Positions 8,534 through 16,147 of a stretch of 34,995 nt of DNA are shown here, in pieces. The notes under the pieces were generated by a model, which was given only the letters and a program-made list of their open reading frames with translations, searched no databases and had not been told where the DNA came from. Position numbers and translations under genes: made by a program. Within the stretch, counting starts at the first letter, position 1. Each line of letters opens with the position of its first letter. The stretch spans positions 1 through 34,995 of the forward strand of contig CATLVU010000017.1 in NCBI GenBank assembly GCA_950061135.1. The letters are read 5' to 3'. This DNA comes from an uncultured Oligoflexia bacterium. Its GTDB lineage: Bacteria > Bdellovibrionota > Bacteriovoracia > Bacteriovoracales > Bacteriovoracaceae.

Positions 8534-8580
8534 TACTGTCTTATAGAAAATTAACTCTCGATAATCACTAATTATGCTTT

Positions 8581-9324
8581 TTATAGATCAAATTTTTTCA
8601 ATAATGATAATGAGTTTTTGTATTGTTCATCATTACACCAGACTAGTGGCCCATTAAATAAGTACTTTGTTAAATTTAGCTCTTCTTTATTATTAATATA
8701 GAAGCGATGACCTTTTTGAAAACACAAATGCGTTCCAGCTGCTATATCCCAAATATGCTTAGGACGAATAGTTACATGAAATTTTGTTTCACCAATTGCG
8801 AGTAAGGCCAGTTTATATGCAATACTCCCTTTTTGTTCTACTTTGAAACTATTTTCATGGAGCTTTTTTATTTCTGATCTAGAAATAAAAGCATCTAACT
8901 GAGGCTTAACTACTTCAAGATTTTTTAAGCTTATACTGTCTATTTCAAAACCAGTGACTGGATTAAATATCCATGAGAAATTTTTTGGATCATCAATTTT
9001 TTCACTATGAAAAAATGCAATAGAAACACACCACTCGTTATTTCTTTTTATAAACCCTTTTGTTCCATCTATTGGATCTAGAATACATAGTGGAAATTTT
9101 AACTGAGTATTTTGATTGGATTTTTCTTCTGATAGAAAGTTTAAGTTTTTGAACTCATCTTTTATTATTTCTTCAAACAAGTCCGAGATAAAAAAATCAA
9201 TTTCTGTAACTAATGTGTCATCAGTTTTTTGCCAAATATTTTCTTTAGAAAAGTTGTCAATTTTTTGTCTTATTTGCTCCCAAATATAGTCTTTTTTCAA
9301 CAGTATTTTTGAGTACTCATTCAT
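8581..9324 (-). CDS. cysQ: 3'(2'),5'-bisphosphate nucleotidase, CysQ/IMPase family
   Basis: Members of this lithium-sensitive, magnesium-dependent family hydrolyse 3'-phosphoadenosine 5'-phosphate or related phosphate esters. The metal-binding set is present: SEEK (Glu66, Glu67), DPIDGTKGFIKRNNEW (from Asp83, with Asp86) and HIWDIAAG near residue 198. The segment GTKGFIKRNNEWCVSIAF resembles CysQ more than inositol monophosphatase proper. Length is 247 residues, usual for CysQ. It is the first gene of the leftward cluster reaching lepB, with 47 bases to the sigma-54 activator. The exact substrate remains an inference. Confidence 0.85.
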   Translation of the reverse strand: MNEYSKILLKKDYIWEQIRQKIDNFSKENIWQKTDDTLVTEIDFFISDLFEEIIKDEFKNLNFLSEEKSNQNTQLKFPLCILDPIDGTKGFIKRNNEWCVSIAFFHSEKIDDPKNFSWIFNPVTGFEIDSISLKNLEVVKPQLDAFISRSEIKKLHENSFKVEQKGSIAYKLALLAIGETKFHVTIRPKHIWDIAAGTHLCFQKGHRFYINNKEELNLTKYLFNGPLVWCNDEQYKNSLSLLKKFDL

Positions 9325-9522
9325 TTAAAATCCTATTTCAACACAATTTTTTTGCTGTATTCAACAAAGTTTTTAAAGTTTTCAACATTCAGGGCCATTT
9401 TGATTGTCAAACAGTAAAAAAGTATAAATAAAAAAAATCAATAAAAATAGATATTTAACTAATTAATGCTAGTCATTGTAAGAAAGACACTTTGCAGAAG
9501 TTAATAAAATGAATTTAGGACA

Positions 9523-9534
9523 GGGGTTTTCCCC
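9523..9534 (-). other. GC hairpin just after the small gene
   Basis: GGGG-TTTT-CCCC forms a perfect four-pair stem about five bases past the stop codon of the small leftward gene. It lacks a U-tract on that strand, so it is at best a weak 3' end element. The remainder of 9325-9522 is AT-rich with no gene or clear signal. Confidence 0.3.
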
Positions 9535-9538
9535 ATTT

Positions 9539-9766
9539 TTAGCCTTCTTGAAGTGCTAAAAACTCCATAAACCCGTCTTCTGCAACAGATAATGCAAATA
9601 TTTCTTCATCACTGCCAATCGAATTCACAACATTTGTTATTAATTTGAAGTCACCTTCAGGCGTAACAAAAACAAAAGGGGTGTTAATTGAAAACTCAGT
9701 TGGACATGTTTGATAATTAGAAACAAAGTCAGAGAACATTTGCTTAGATATAGATGACTTTAGAAT
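9539..9766 (-). CDS. small hypothetical protein with probable AUU start
   Basis: The gene product is not recognised. The first ATG in frame is at 9739 and would give 66 residues, but no ribosome-binding site precedes it. Nine codons further upstream, in the same frame, lie two consecutive ATT codons (9769-9764), placed directly after a perfect AAGGAGG (9772-9778). Using the second ATT gives a five-base spacing and a 75-residue protein beginning with LKSSISKQMFSDFVSNYQ after the initiator. A promoter candidate at 9799-9828 would yield a short leader ending at this site. The protein is acidic, contains one cysteine, and has alternating strand-like segments (FVFVTPEGDFKLITNVV, EEIFALSVAEDGFMEFLAL). 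It has no signal peptide or membrane segment. It stands alone between cysQ and a membrane protein gene. Confidence 0.65.
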   Translation of the reverse strand: MLKSSISKQMFSDFVSNYQTCPTEFSINTPFVFVTPEGDFKLITNVVNSIGSDEEIFALSVAEDGFMEFLALQEG

Positions 9767-9771
9767 AATGA

Positions 9772-9778
9772 CCTCCTT
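9772..9778 (-). promoter_or_regulatory. strong Shine-Dalgarno AAGGAGG before an ATT start
   Basis: A seven-base perfect anti-SD match lies two and five bases ahead of two in-frame ATT codons and 32 bases ahead of the first ATG. No ATG, GTG or TTG lies within the usual distance in any frame, which makes an AUU start the simplest reading. Confidence 0.7.
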
Positions 9779-9798
9779 GCCAAAACCAAAGTTAATTT

Positions 9799-9828
9799 AT
9801 TTTATCACCCTGTAAGACTTTTTCGCAA
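9799..9828 (-). promoter_or_regulatory. sigma-70-type promoter for the small gene
   Basis: TTGCGA (9823-9828) and TAAAAT (9799-9804) on the minus strand are separated by 18 bases. Transcription would start near 9792, about 14 bases before the AAGGAGG. The position fits the small gene well. Confidence 0.55.
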
Positions 9829-9893
9829 GAAAATAATCATTATCTTTGCCGGAAAGAAATTACGATAACTTAAGCGCTAAAGAATAAGTACTC

Positions 9894-9910
9894 CTAATAC
9901 TTAATATTAG
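9894..9910. repeat. AT-rich inverted repeat
   Basis: CTAATA and TATTAG flank a five-base loop, 21 bases past the stop of the membrane protein gene. It may be a weak 3' end structure, but no U-tract follows on either strand. Confidence 0.3.
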
Positions 9911-9931
9911 TGACTCTGTTGTAAGGTTTTA

Positions 9932-11464
9932 TTAGAGTTGAATCAAAAACTTATAACTTTCACTATCAAGAAACATTTTTGCTACAATTCGAATTCTATT
10001 CTCAAGCTGTGAGTCCATCAAGCAAACGAGAATATACAAAGTATAAATAATATTTCTTCTTGATCGCTGTTTTGAAATTGAATGAAAAATTCTATCCAAA
10101 GGAATTAATGCATATAGAACCAATGGCCATATAAGATTAAAACCTGAAATGAAGTAGGGGTTGATAATTATACCAAACAAAAAGATTGTTAAGATCATTA
10201 AGTTAATTTGTTTAACTCTCTCGTGATTAAAGCCCGCTTGATCCACTAAAAAGCTATAGGACTTACTTTTTGATAAAAATAAGTAACACAAACCAAATGG
10301 TGCTATAACAAAAAAAGCTTTTCTCGAAACAAGATCAAGAATATGTAGTTTTAAGAAAGTGAAGTTTAAAAAATCAAATTGTATTTTCTCTAAATTGGTT
10401 AAAAATACTAATAAACTCAAAACCACACCAAGCAAGGTATACTTCAGCCATTGTTTTTTGAACCAAGTTGTTTGCTCTTTCATAAAAATAAAATACTGAA
10501 AACAAAGTATCACTGGAATGTAAAAAAAGTTTAAAGGGTTTAAGATTACTCCATAGAAAGAAACTAGCCCAACAATAAGACCTGAGCGATATGTGCCGCT
10601 TTGTAAGCTCCAAAGAAACGACCATAATAAAATTAACGAGTAGGTTGTTGATAAACCGCTTAAATAATCCTCAGATAAAATTCTTGTGAATGACCACGTC
10701 GATAAAACGGCAAAGACTCCTAAGAAGGCCAATCTTCTTGAAAACAACTGACGTGTTACCGCATAAAAAGCTATCAGAAAAACACCCGTACCTAAAAAGT
10801 AGAAATGCAAACTCCAAATAAGGTTGTATAACTTGGGATAATTTTTAAATGGACTATATGTTATTTCTAAAGCTCGCCAAAAAATAGCGCTAACTTTTTC
10901 TGAAGGATCAAAATATAATTTTAAAGCTTCTATATTTTCAAACATTGGAATTTCAGGAAGAGAGATAAAGAAAGTGAATATACTAAAAAAGACTACCGTT
11001 TTTTCAAAGGAATCTAAAAATCTAAATTCACCAAGCTGAAAACTTACAGAGTCTTCTATGATTTTTCCACGCGTAGGCCATGAATAAAATATACCGATAC
11101 AAGCAAAGAAAGTCCAAAAGAAGTACTTCCAAATATTTTCCGAGAACAGACCTATAAAGTTGAATAAAATAATCAGAATTGTTGATCCTAAAAAGAGTCG
11201 ATAAACAATGCGATCTAAGGAAGAAGTTACCTTGTAAAATATCTTTAATCTGTGATCTATTTCTTTACCAAACAAATACCATTGACCGGCCATAAAAATC
11301 ATATACATCAGTAAGATATTTGCTTGAGTGAAAAGGTTGAATTTTAAGGTTTCTTGTAACCAAACCGGTATTAACAAAAAAGAAAAGTACGTAAGTGCCC
11401 GATTTATAAAGAATTTATACTTTAAAAACTTAATATCCGACTTTTTTACTAAAGATTCCAGCAT
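9932..11464 (-). CDS. polytopic inner-membrane protein, unknown (possibly GT-C like)
   Basis: This 510-residue protein has roughly 11-13 hydrophobic segments, for example TYFSFLLIPVWL, ILLMYMIFMAGQWYLF, STILIILFNFIGLF and VVLSLLVFLTNL. Its aromatic-rich, many-helix architecture resembles integral-membrane GT-C glycosyltransferases or O-antigen/dolichyl-sugar transferases, but no diagnostic motif such as an acidic pair in the first periplasmic loop could be confirmed. A positively charged C-terminal segment (SISKQRSRR) probably faces the cytoplasm. It is transcribed away from fliD and shares the 200-base divergent region with it. A weak CGGG lies before its ATG; no strong Shine-Dalgarno is visible. 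Treat as an uncharacterised membrane protein. Confidence 0.75.
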   Translation of the reverse strand: MLESLVKKSDIKFLKYKFFINRALTYFSFLLIPVWLQETLKFNLFTQANILLMYMIFMAGQWYLFGKEIDHRLKIFYKVTSSLDRIVYRLFLGSTILIILFNFIGLFSENIWKYFFWTFFACIGIFYSWPTRGKIIEDSVSFQLGEFRFLDSFEKTVVFFSIFTFFISLPEIPMFENIEALKLYFDPSEKVSAIFWRALEITYSPFKNYPKLYNLIWSLHFYFLGTGVFLIAFYAVTRQLFSRRLAFLGVFAVLSTWSFTRILSEDYLSGLSTTYSLILLWSFLWSLQSGTYRSGLIVGLVSFYGVILNPLNFFYIPVILCFQYFIFMKEQTTWFKKQWLKYTLLGVVLSLLVFLTNLEKIQFDFLNFTFLKLHILDLVSRKAFFVIAPFGLCYLFLSKSKSYSFLVDQAGFNHERVKQINLMILTIFLFGIIINPYFISGFNLIWPLVLYALIPLDRIFHSISKQRSRRNIIYTLYILVCLMDSQLENRIRIVAKMFLDSESYKFLIQL

Positions 11465-11533
11465 TAGTACCCGACTAGTTTAGTAAGAGTTGTTAATACA
11501 ACTTTATACCCAACCCTAAATTCATCCTTATTT

Positions 11534-11559
11534 GGCCCTCCTACCCAGAGGGCCTTTTT
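11534..11559 (+). terminator. orphan intrinsic terminator upstream of fliD
   Basis: GGCCCTC (11534-11540) and GAGGGCC (11548-11554) form a perfect seven-pair stem with a seven-base loop, followed at once by TTTTT. It is a textbook rightward terminator, yet no rightward gene lies before it: the upstream gene is divergent. On the minus strand it lacks a U-tract. Confidence 0.8.
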
Positions 11560-11582
11560 ATTGTAGCTTAGATTCTGCCCTA

Positions 11583-11610
11583 TTGCACCAAAATCTTACT
11601 ATGCTAAACT
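11583..11610 (+). promoter_or_regulatory. candidate sigma-70-type promoter for the fliD run
   Basis: TTGCAC (11583-11588) and TAAACT (11605-11610) are 16 bases apart and about 55 bases before the fliD start, downstream of the orphan terminator. No sigma-28 match (TAAA-N15-GCCGATAA) was found here. A bulged hairpin, TTCCCATC with GATGGAA (11625-11645), would lie in the leader. Confidence 0.4.
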
Positions 11611-11664
11611 TTAAGTAGCGCCCATTCCCATCAGGATTGATGGAAGGATAAATCAGGAGGATTT

Positions 11665-13056
11665 TTGGGTATATCGTTTGGCTCTATTAACACCGGACTT
11701 CCGAAAGATATCGTACAGCAAATTGTTGCTGCTGAAAAAATACCGCTCAAAAACATGGAAGTGCGTAAAGAAAAAATCGAAAGTAAAAAAGCATTGCTTG
11801 GGGACCTCACTCAAAGAGTTGAAAACCTTCGTGGAAGTATCTTTGCAAACAAGTCAGAAAGAAGCTTTCGTGAACTTGGAGTTAATATTTCTGGTGATGG
11901 TATTGGTGCAACTGTTGATAAAAATGTAGCTGACCCAGGAACTTATCAGATAGAAGTTTTAGAATTAGCACAAAAGTCATCGGCCATTTCTAATGGCGTT
12001 GAAGATAAAGACAAGACTTACCTTGGAGTTGGTTATCTTCAATACGAGCTACCCAATGGAGAAAGCAAGGAAATATATATTGATAAAGATCACTCAAGTC
12101 TTACTGGTGTTGCAAAGCTTATTAATGGCGACTCTGAAAATGGTATGCGTGCAACCGTAGTTAACGCTGGTGATGAAAGTGATACGCCATGGAAAATTAT
12201 TATAACTCTGGAAGAAACAGGAGACGGTCAAAAGGCTTATTTTCCTGATTTATATTTAGTCGATGGTGAAGTTGATATTTGGCTTGATGCCGAAAGAGAA
12301 GCAAAAGATGCCAAGATTAAACTTGATGGTTTTGAAATAGAGCTTCCTGCAAATAAAACAACTGATCTTATTCCCGGAGTCACAATAGATTTAAAACGTG
12401 CGAAAAAAGGCGATGAGATCACATTAGAGATCTTTGAAGATACTGCAAAGATGTCTGATAAAATTGATGAGCTTGTCACTAACATCAATGAGGTTATTAA
12501 ATTTATTAAAGAGCAAAATGCTCTAGATGAAAACTCTGATACATCGAGAACACTCGGTGGTGATCTCACACTTCAAACAATAGAGTCACGTTTAAGAAGG
12601 GCCGTATTTAGTTATGTAAAAACTGACTACGGAGACAAAAGAATCGGGGACTTTGGTTTAACATTTCAAAGAGATGGTACTGTCAAGCTAGATAAAGACA
12701 AATTCAAAGCTTCACTGGATGATAATTATAAAGCTGTTTCTCAAACTGTTAACGGTAAATACTCATTAGAAGGTGGTAAGGTCAACGGCTTTATTGATTT
12801 TTTAGAAGACGTTGTAGACAGTTCTTTAAAAAGACCAGGAGGAACTCTTTCTTCTCGTAAGGAAGGGCTTGAATCTCAGATTGCACAGATCGATCGTAAA
12901 ATTGCTGACAAACAAAGACAGATTGATCGTAAAGAAGAAACTCTAAAAGCAAAATTTGCAAGATTAGAAGAAACAATATCAAGAATAAAGTCACAAGGTA
13001 GTGGTCTTGCAGGTTTAGCCGGTGGTGCGGCTAACCCTGTTCAACAACTAGGTTAA
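11665..13056 (+). CDS. fliD: flagellar filament cap protein FliD
   Basis: FliD forms the cap at the filament tip and folds exported flagellin into place. The N-terminus MGISFGSINTGLPKDIVQQI fits the FliD N-domain, whose coiled-coil helix follows (about 20-60). The C-terminal part (about 380-450) is again a long helix with repeated RKEGLESQIAQIDRKI and RKEETLKAKFARLEETISR, as expected for the FliD C-domain. At 463 residues it is typical. The start is a TTG at 11665; AGGAGG at 11655-11660 with a four-base spacing fixes it, and no ATG is nearby. FliS follows after 11 bases. The C-terminus ends in a glycine/alanine-rich tail (GSGLAGLAGGAANPVQQLG). Confidence 0.95.
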   Translation: MGISFGSINTGLPKDIVQQIVAAEKIPLKNMEVRKEKIESKKALLGDLTQRVENLRGSIFANKSERSFRELGVNISGDGIGATVDKNVADPGTYQIEVLELAQKSSAISNGVEDKDKTYLGVGYLQYELPNGESKEIYIDKDHSSLTGVAKLINGDSENGMRATVVNAGDESDTPWKIIITLEETGDGQKAYFPDLYLVDGEVDIWLDAEREAKDAKIKLDGFEIELPANKTTDLIPGVTIDLKRAKKGDEITLEIFEDTAKMSDKIDELVTNINEVIKFIKEQNALDENSDTSRTLGGDLTLQTIESRLRRAVFSYVKTDYGDKRIGDFGLTFQRDGTVKLDKDKFKASLDDNYKAVSQTVNGKYSLEGGKVNGFIDFLEDVVDSSLKRPGGTLSSRKEGLESQIAQIDRKIADKQRQIDRKEETLKAKFARLEETISRIKSQGSGLAGLAGGAANPVQQLG

Positions 13057-13067
13057 GGAGATAAAAA

Positions 13068-13457
13068 ATGAGTTATGGTTTAGGTGCGTACAAAAAAACA
13101 TCTGTTCAGACTGCAAGTAAAGAACAAATTTTATTAATGCTTTATCAAGCAGCAATTAAGCATTGTAAAAAAGCAATCCAAGCGATTGATGATAAAGACC
13201 TTGCAATGAAAGGAGAATCAATCGGTAAGTTGCAAGACATTGTTATTGAATTGAGCAACAGTCTTGACTTCGAAGTTGGTGGAGATGTTGCAAGAGAGCT
13301 AGCCTCTCTTTATGACTATATAATGTATTCTACGACACAAGCGAATATTAAAATCGATAAAGCTCCGCTTGAGAGCTCACTTAAAATTTTAAATACCTTA
13401 TATGAGGGATGGTCTCAAGCTGTAAAAGCATTAAAAGCAGAAAAGAAAGTGAAGTAA
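13068..13457 (+). CDS. fliS: flagellin export chaperone FliS
   Basis: FliS binds the C-terminal helices of flagellin in the cytoplasm and keeps it unfolded for export. The protein has 129 residues and the family pattern: an AYKKTSVQTASKEQILLMLY N-terminus, a helical core with AIKHCKKAIQAIDDKD and VIELSNSLDFEVGGDVA, and the YIMYSTTQANIKID segment. Its position directly after fliD is the usual order. AAGGAG lies 8 bases before the ATG. The stop codon overlaps the next start as TAATG. Confidence 0.96.
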   Translation: MSYGLGAYKKTSVQTASKEQILLMLYQAAIKHCKKAIQAIDDKDLAMKGESIGKLQDIVIELSNSLDFEVGGDVARELASLYDYIMYSTTQANIKIDKAPLESSLKILNTLYEGWSQAVKALKAEKKVK

Positions 13458-13819
13458 TGGAACAACTAGAAAAACAAATATTGGACATCTCACAGAATGT
13501 TCTTGAACTTACAGTACAAGCTGTTCGCTTGGTTCAAAATAAAGACATTGATAAACTCAATGAATTGCTAGTGAATAGAGATAGGGCCATTAATATTTTA
13601 AACGCTCTTCATGAAAACCTACAACTTTATCCGAACAAAGAGCGTGTAAATATTGTGAATTCAAAACTCTCACAAATTGTAAGTAGAATAAACCAATACG
13701 ATGAAATAATCACTGAATGCCTAGAACACCAAAAGAAACTTAATCAAACAGAATTGGCAACAACCCATAGAGGAAAACAAGGATTACAAGGGTACAACCT
13801 TAATAATCTAAAAGGATAA
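13457..13819 (+). CDS. fliT: FliT-like flagellar export chaperone
   Basis: This 121-residue, mainly helical, soluble protein follows fliS with a one-base TAATG overlap. FliT family members are weakly conserved helical chaperones that bind FliD and, in enterics, FlhDC. The sequence shows three helical stretches (about 1-30, 34-60, 68-100), including ELTVQAVRLVQNKDIDKLNE and LVNRDRAINILNALHENL, which resemble the FliT pattern of a repeated loop with an NRD/RD. The call rests on size, helicity and gene order; direct similarity is weak. An in-frame GTG lies upstream at 13412, inside fliS, but the ATG overlapping the fliS stop is the more natural start. Confidence 0.7.
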   Translation: MEQLEKQILDISQNVLELTVQAVRLVQNKDIDKLNELLVNRDRAINILNALHENLQLYPNKERVNIVNSKLSQIVSRINQYDEIITECLEHQKKLNQTELATTHRGKQGLQGYNLNNLKG

Positions 13820-13821
13820 TT

Positions 13822-13956
13822 ATGAGCTTTGGTCAAGAACTACAATCTAAGTTAAATAATATTGAAGATCAGCTTAACAGTAATGGTGAGTTATCAGAAA
13901 AAGACTTAGAGATCCTACTTCTTACTGCGCTCATAGAAGAAGAGGGTGAATTATGA
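13822..13956 (+). CDS. 44-residue acidic microprotein in the flagellar run
   Basis: A short frame starts at ATG 13822, two bases after the fliT-like stop, with AAAGGA 6 bases ahead, and ends with TGA at 13954, overlapping the next start by four bases (ATGA). The product begins MSFGQELQSKLNNIEDQLNS and ends with LLLTALIEEEGEL. It is acidic and predicted to be helical, with leucines spaced for a coiled coil. The good ribosome-binding site and exact junctions on both sides argue that it is translated. I do not recognise a family. A role as a chaperone cofactor or a translational coupler for the glycosyltransferase is possible. Confidence 0.72.
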   Translation: MSFGQELQSKLNNIEDQLNSNGELSEKDLEILLLTALIEEEGEL

Positions 13957-15590
13957 AATCCCAAAAAATGCTTATAATACAACTACTCCGACTTGGAGAT
14001 TTAATACAAACTCTGAAGGCTGCTCGACAGCTTAAGGCTGAAAATCCCTCATTGTCTATTTCGATTCTTGCTCGTGCTCGTTTTGCAAAGCCCCTCGCTT
14101 TTTTACTAGAAACTGTTTTCGACGAAGTAATATATCTAGAGACAAAAGACTTTATAAGAGAAAGCGTAGAACAAACCCGTGAAGAACTTCATAATTTTAT
14201 TAATTCCATTAAAGAAAAAGACTACTCTGTTACCGTTAATCTTTCATTTAATAAAAGCTCCGGCTATCTTAATCATCTCATAGGTACTCAGTGGAACACT
14301 GGGGTTTCGAGAGATAATAAAAACAAAATAACAATCCAAGATAAATGGAGTCGCTTTGTATACTCGACAGTAATGAGAGGGAATCAAAACCCTTTTAATC
14401 TTGTTGATCTATTTCGCTATATTCTTGGATGCAAACATAACTACTTATTAGAAAACTTAAATTCTGAAAGAAAATCATCAAAAATTGTTATTCATCCTTT
14501 TGCTTCTGATAAGAAAAAACATTGGGGCGCAAGTCGTTGGGCAGAAGTTATATACAAACTTTCTAAACAATATCCAGAAGCTCATTTTCATATTGTTGGT
14601 GGTAATGCAGACAGAGAGCTGGGTAATCAAATTCTCAACTCGCCTTCTCTAACGAACTCTAAAGATAATATTTCTTTAGAAATAAACAAAGACATTGCTC
14701 ATGTTTATGAAATACTAACAAAGTCCATGTTGTTTATAGGTCATGACTCAATGGTTTCTCATCTAGCAAGTGAAACGTTGACTCCGTCTGTAATTTTGTC
14801 ATTAGGTCCAGTCAGATATCAAGAAACGACACCATATCAGAACAATGTTGTTAACCTTGTACCTAAAACAAAATGTTTTCCATGTACAGTTCAGACCGAC
14901 TGTTCACTTTTTAGTTGTCATGCTCATATTCCTCATCAAGTTGTCTCTGCAGTGGCAAGTCAATTAATTCAATCGCAAAAAATAGATTCAAAAGAACTGC
15001 AAAAAGTTGTAACTCCTTTCCATTTAAGTACAGTTAATATTTACCAATCAGAAATCTTTGATGAGAATATTGAATATCACAACCTCTTAAATGAGCACCA
15101 AGATGCAACACAAGTTTTTCAGCATTATTATAAAATATTATGGCATCTATACTTTAATGATGTTGATATAGAAATTACCTATCCAACGATTACTAATGAA
15201 GTTGCAAAAGAACTAGCTCATCACTTAGAGGGAACACAGTATCTATTTGAAGTTTATAACTTTGGTACAAAATATGCTAATCAAGCAATACAAAACCTTA
15301 GGGCCGGCAATGACAACCACTCAGCTCTTACAGATAATATCAACAAGCTAAATGACGTATCAGAGCTTACCAAGGTTACGGCAAGTAATTATCCTTTACT
15401 TCAATCAATCATTGATCTAATTCATGTAAATACTAATTCAGGAGATAATACCGAATTAAAAACAATCTTAGAGGAACAGCTTGTAGGCTATCATGATGGT
15501 GTCCACTTATTAACCGCCCTACATTCTCTTATTAAAAAAACCATCACTCCACATCACATGACTCATTCGAGTGAAGTTAAAGAGATTTAA
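13953..15590 (+). CDS. GT9 heptosyltransferase-family protein with C-terminal extension
   Basis: The first 340 residues match the ADP-heptose:LPS heptosyltransferase family (GT9): the N-terminal LLRLGDLIQTLKAARQLK donor-fold segment, IVIHPFASDKKKHWGASRWA in the second Rossmann half, FHIVGGNADRELG, FIGHDSMVSHLASE for the nucleotide-sugar site, and the cysteine cluster KCFPCTVQTDCSLFSCHAHIP. Such enzymes transfer a heptose from ADP-heptose in the cytoplasm. Residues 340-545 form an extra, mainly helical region I do not recognise. The gene is embedded between flagellar chaperone genes and a two-component pair rather than in an LPS locus, which suggests a flagellar protein as acceptor; that is inference. 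An LPS core role is the alternative. Confidence 0.85.
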   Translation: MKSQKMLIIQLLRLGDLIQTLKAARQLKAENPSLSISILARARFAKPLAFLLETVFDEVIYLETKDFIRESVEQTREELHNFINSIKEKDYSVTVNLSFNKSSGYLNHLIGTQWNTGVSRDNKNKITIQDKWSRFVYSTVMRGNQNPFNLVDLFRYILGCKHNYLLENLNSERKSSKIVIHPFASDKKKHWGASRWAEVIYKLSKQYPEAHFHIVGGNADRELGNQILNSPSLTNSKDNISLEINKDIAHVYEILTKSMLFIGHDSMVSHLASETLTPSVILSLGPVRYQETTPYQNNVVNLVPKTKCFPCTVQTDCSLFSCHAHIPHQVVSAVASQLIQSQKIDSKELQKVVTPFHLSTVNIYQSEIFDENIEYHNLLNEHQDATQVFQHYYKILWHLYFNDVDIEITYPTITNEVAKELAHHLEGTQYLFEVYNFGTKYANQAIQNLRAGNDNHSALTDNINKLNDVSELTKVTASNYPLLQSIIDLIHVNTNSGDNTELKTILEEQLVGYHDGVHLLTALHSLIKKTITPHHMTHSSEVKEI

Positions 15591-15592
15591 AG

Positions 15593-16147
15593 ATGGCCAT
15601 TTTAAAAATTAATAAAAAGACTATTACTTTTGAACACCATTCATACAAAACCTTGGCTGAGTTATTATTATTAGTTTTTGAAAATTTGGATATACAGAAC
15701 TACGCTGTAAATGATCTTTTCATAGACAACGAGTCGATCATTGCAGATGCTGAGAACCAACTTTTTCATCAAAATATTCAGGAAGAATCTATAGTCGAAA
15801 TTATCTTAACAAAAAGACATGATATCACTGATGCTGATCTCTATTTCATGCAACTTCTTCTTGAGAACGCCGTTAACGAGCCTCTTGGCAATGGCCTTCA
15901 ATTATTTATGCGTCTAACAGCTATTCTGTCAAAGTCTTTTCCAGAGGAAACACATATACAACAAATTACAATGCTATCTATAATCAAAGGAATAAAGATC
16001 GCTTTAGAAAAAAACGATCACTTTATGCTACAAGACTTGATAGATTTTGAGCTTAAAGATAGTCTAAAGCAGTGGAAAATACTAGTAACCAAGGCCAAGC
16101 ACATTCATCAAGTGAAAATCGATACGCCAATCAATTTATCGACTTAA
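15593..16147 (+). CDS. unknown protein, possible beta-grasp N-terminal domain
   Basis: This 184-residue protein is not recognised. Residues 1-75 read like a small beta-alpha-beta domain: two strands (AILKINKKTITFEHH), a helix (KTLAELLLLVFENL), then VNDLFIDNES and EESIVEIILTK. This order is reminiscent of ubiquitin-like beta-grasp proteins, but it is only a pattern reading. Residues 80-175 are mostly helical. There is no signal peptide, membrane segment or cysteine. It starts two bases after the glycosyltransferase stop, and its 3' end overlaps the predicted histidine kinase start. Association with the glycosyltransferase is suggested by adjacency alone. Confidence 0.7.
   Translation: MAILKINKKTITFEHHSYKTLAELLLLVFENLDIQNYAVNDLFIDNESIIADAENQLFHQNIQEESIVEIILTKRHDITDADLYFMQLLLENAVNEPLGNGLQLFMRLTAILSKSFPEETHIQQITMLSIIKGIKIALEKNDHFMLQDLIDFELKDSLKQWKILVTKAKHIHQVKIDTPINLST

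Noticed and set aside
9325-9522. Possible cysQ promoter (TTGACA-like at 9413-9418)
   Set aside because: A good -35 hexamer is present but no acceptable -10 lies at the right spacing.
12237-12569. Leftward 110-codon frame
   Set aside because: Antisense to fliD with serine/leucine-rich composition typical of a shadow frame.
13409-13456. Upstream extension of the fliT-like gene
   Set aside because: The GTG at 13412 and nearby codons lie inside fliS without a Shine-Dalgarno; the ATG overlapping the fliS stop is the natural start.
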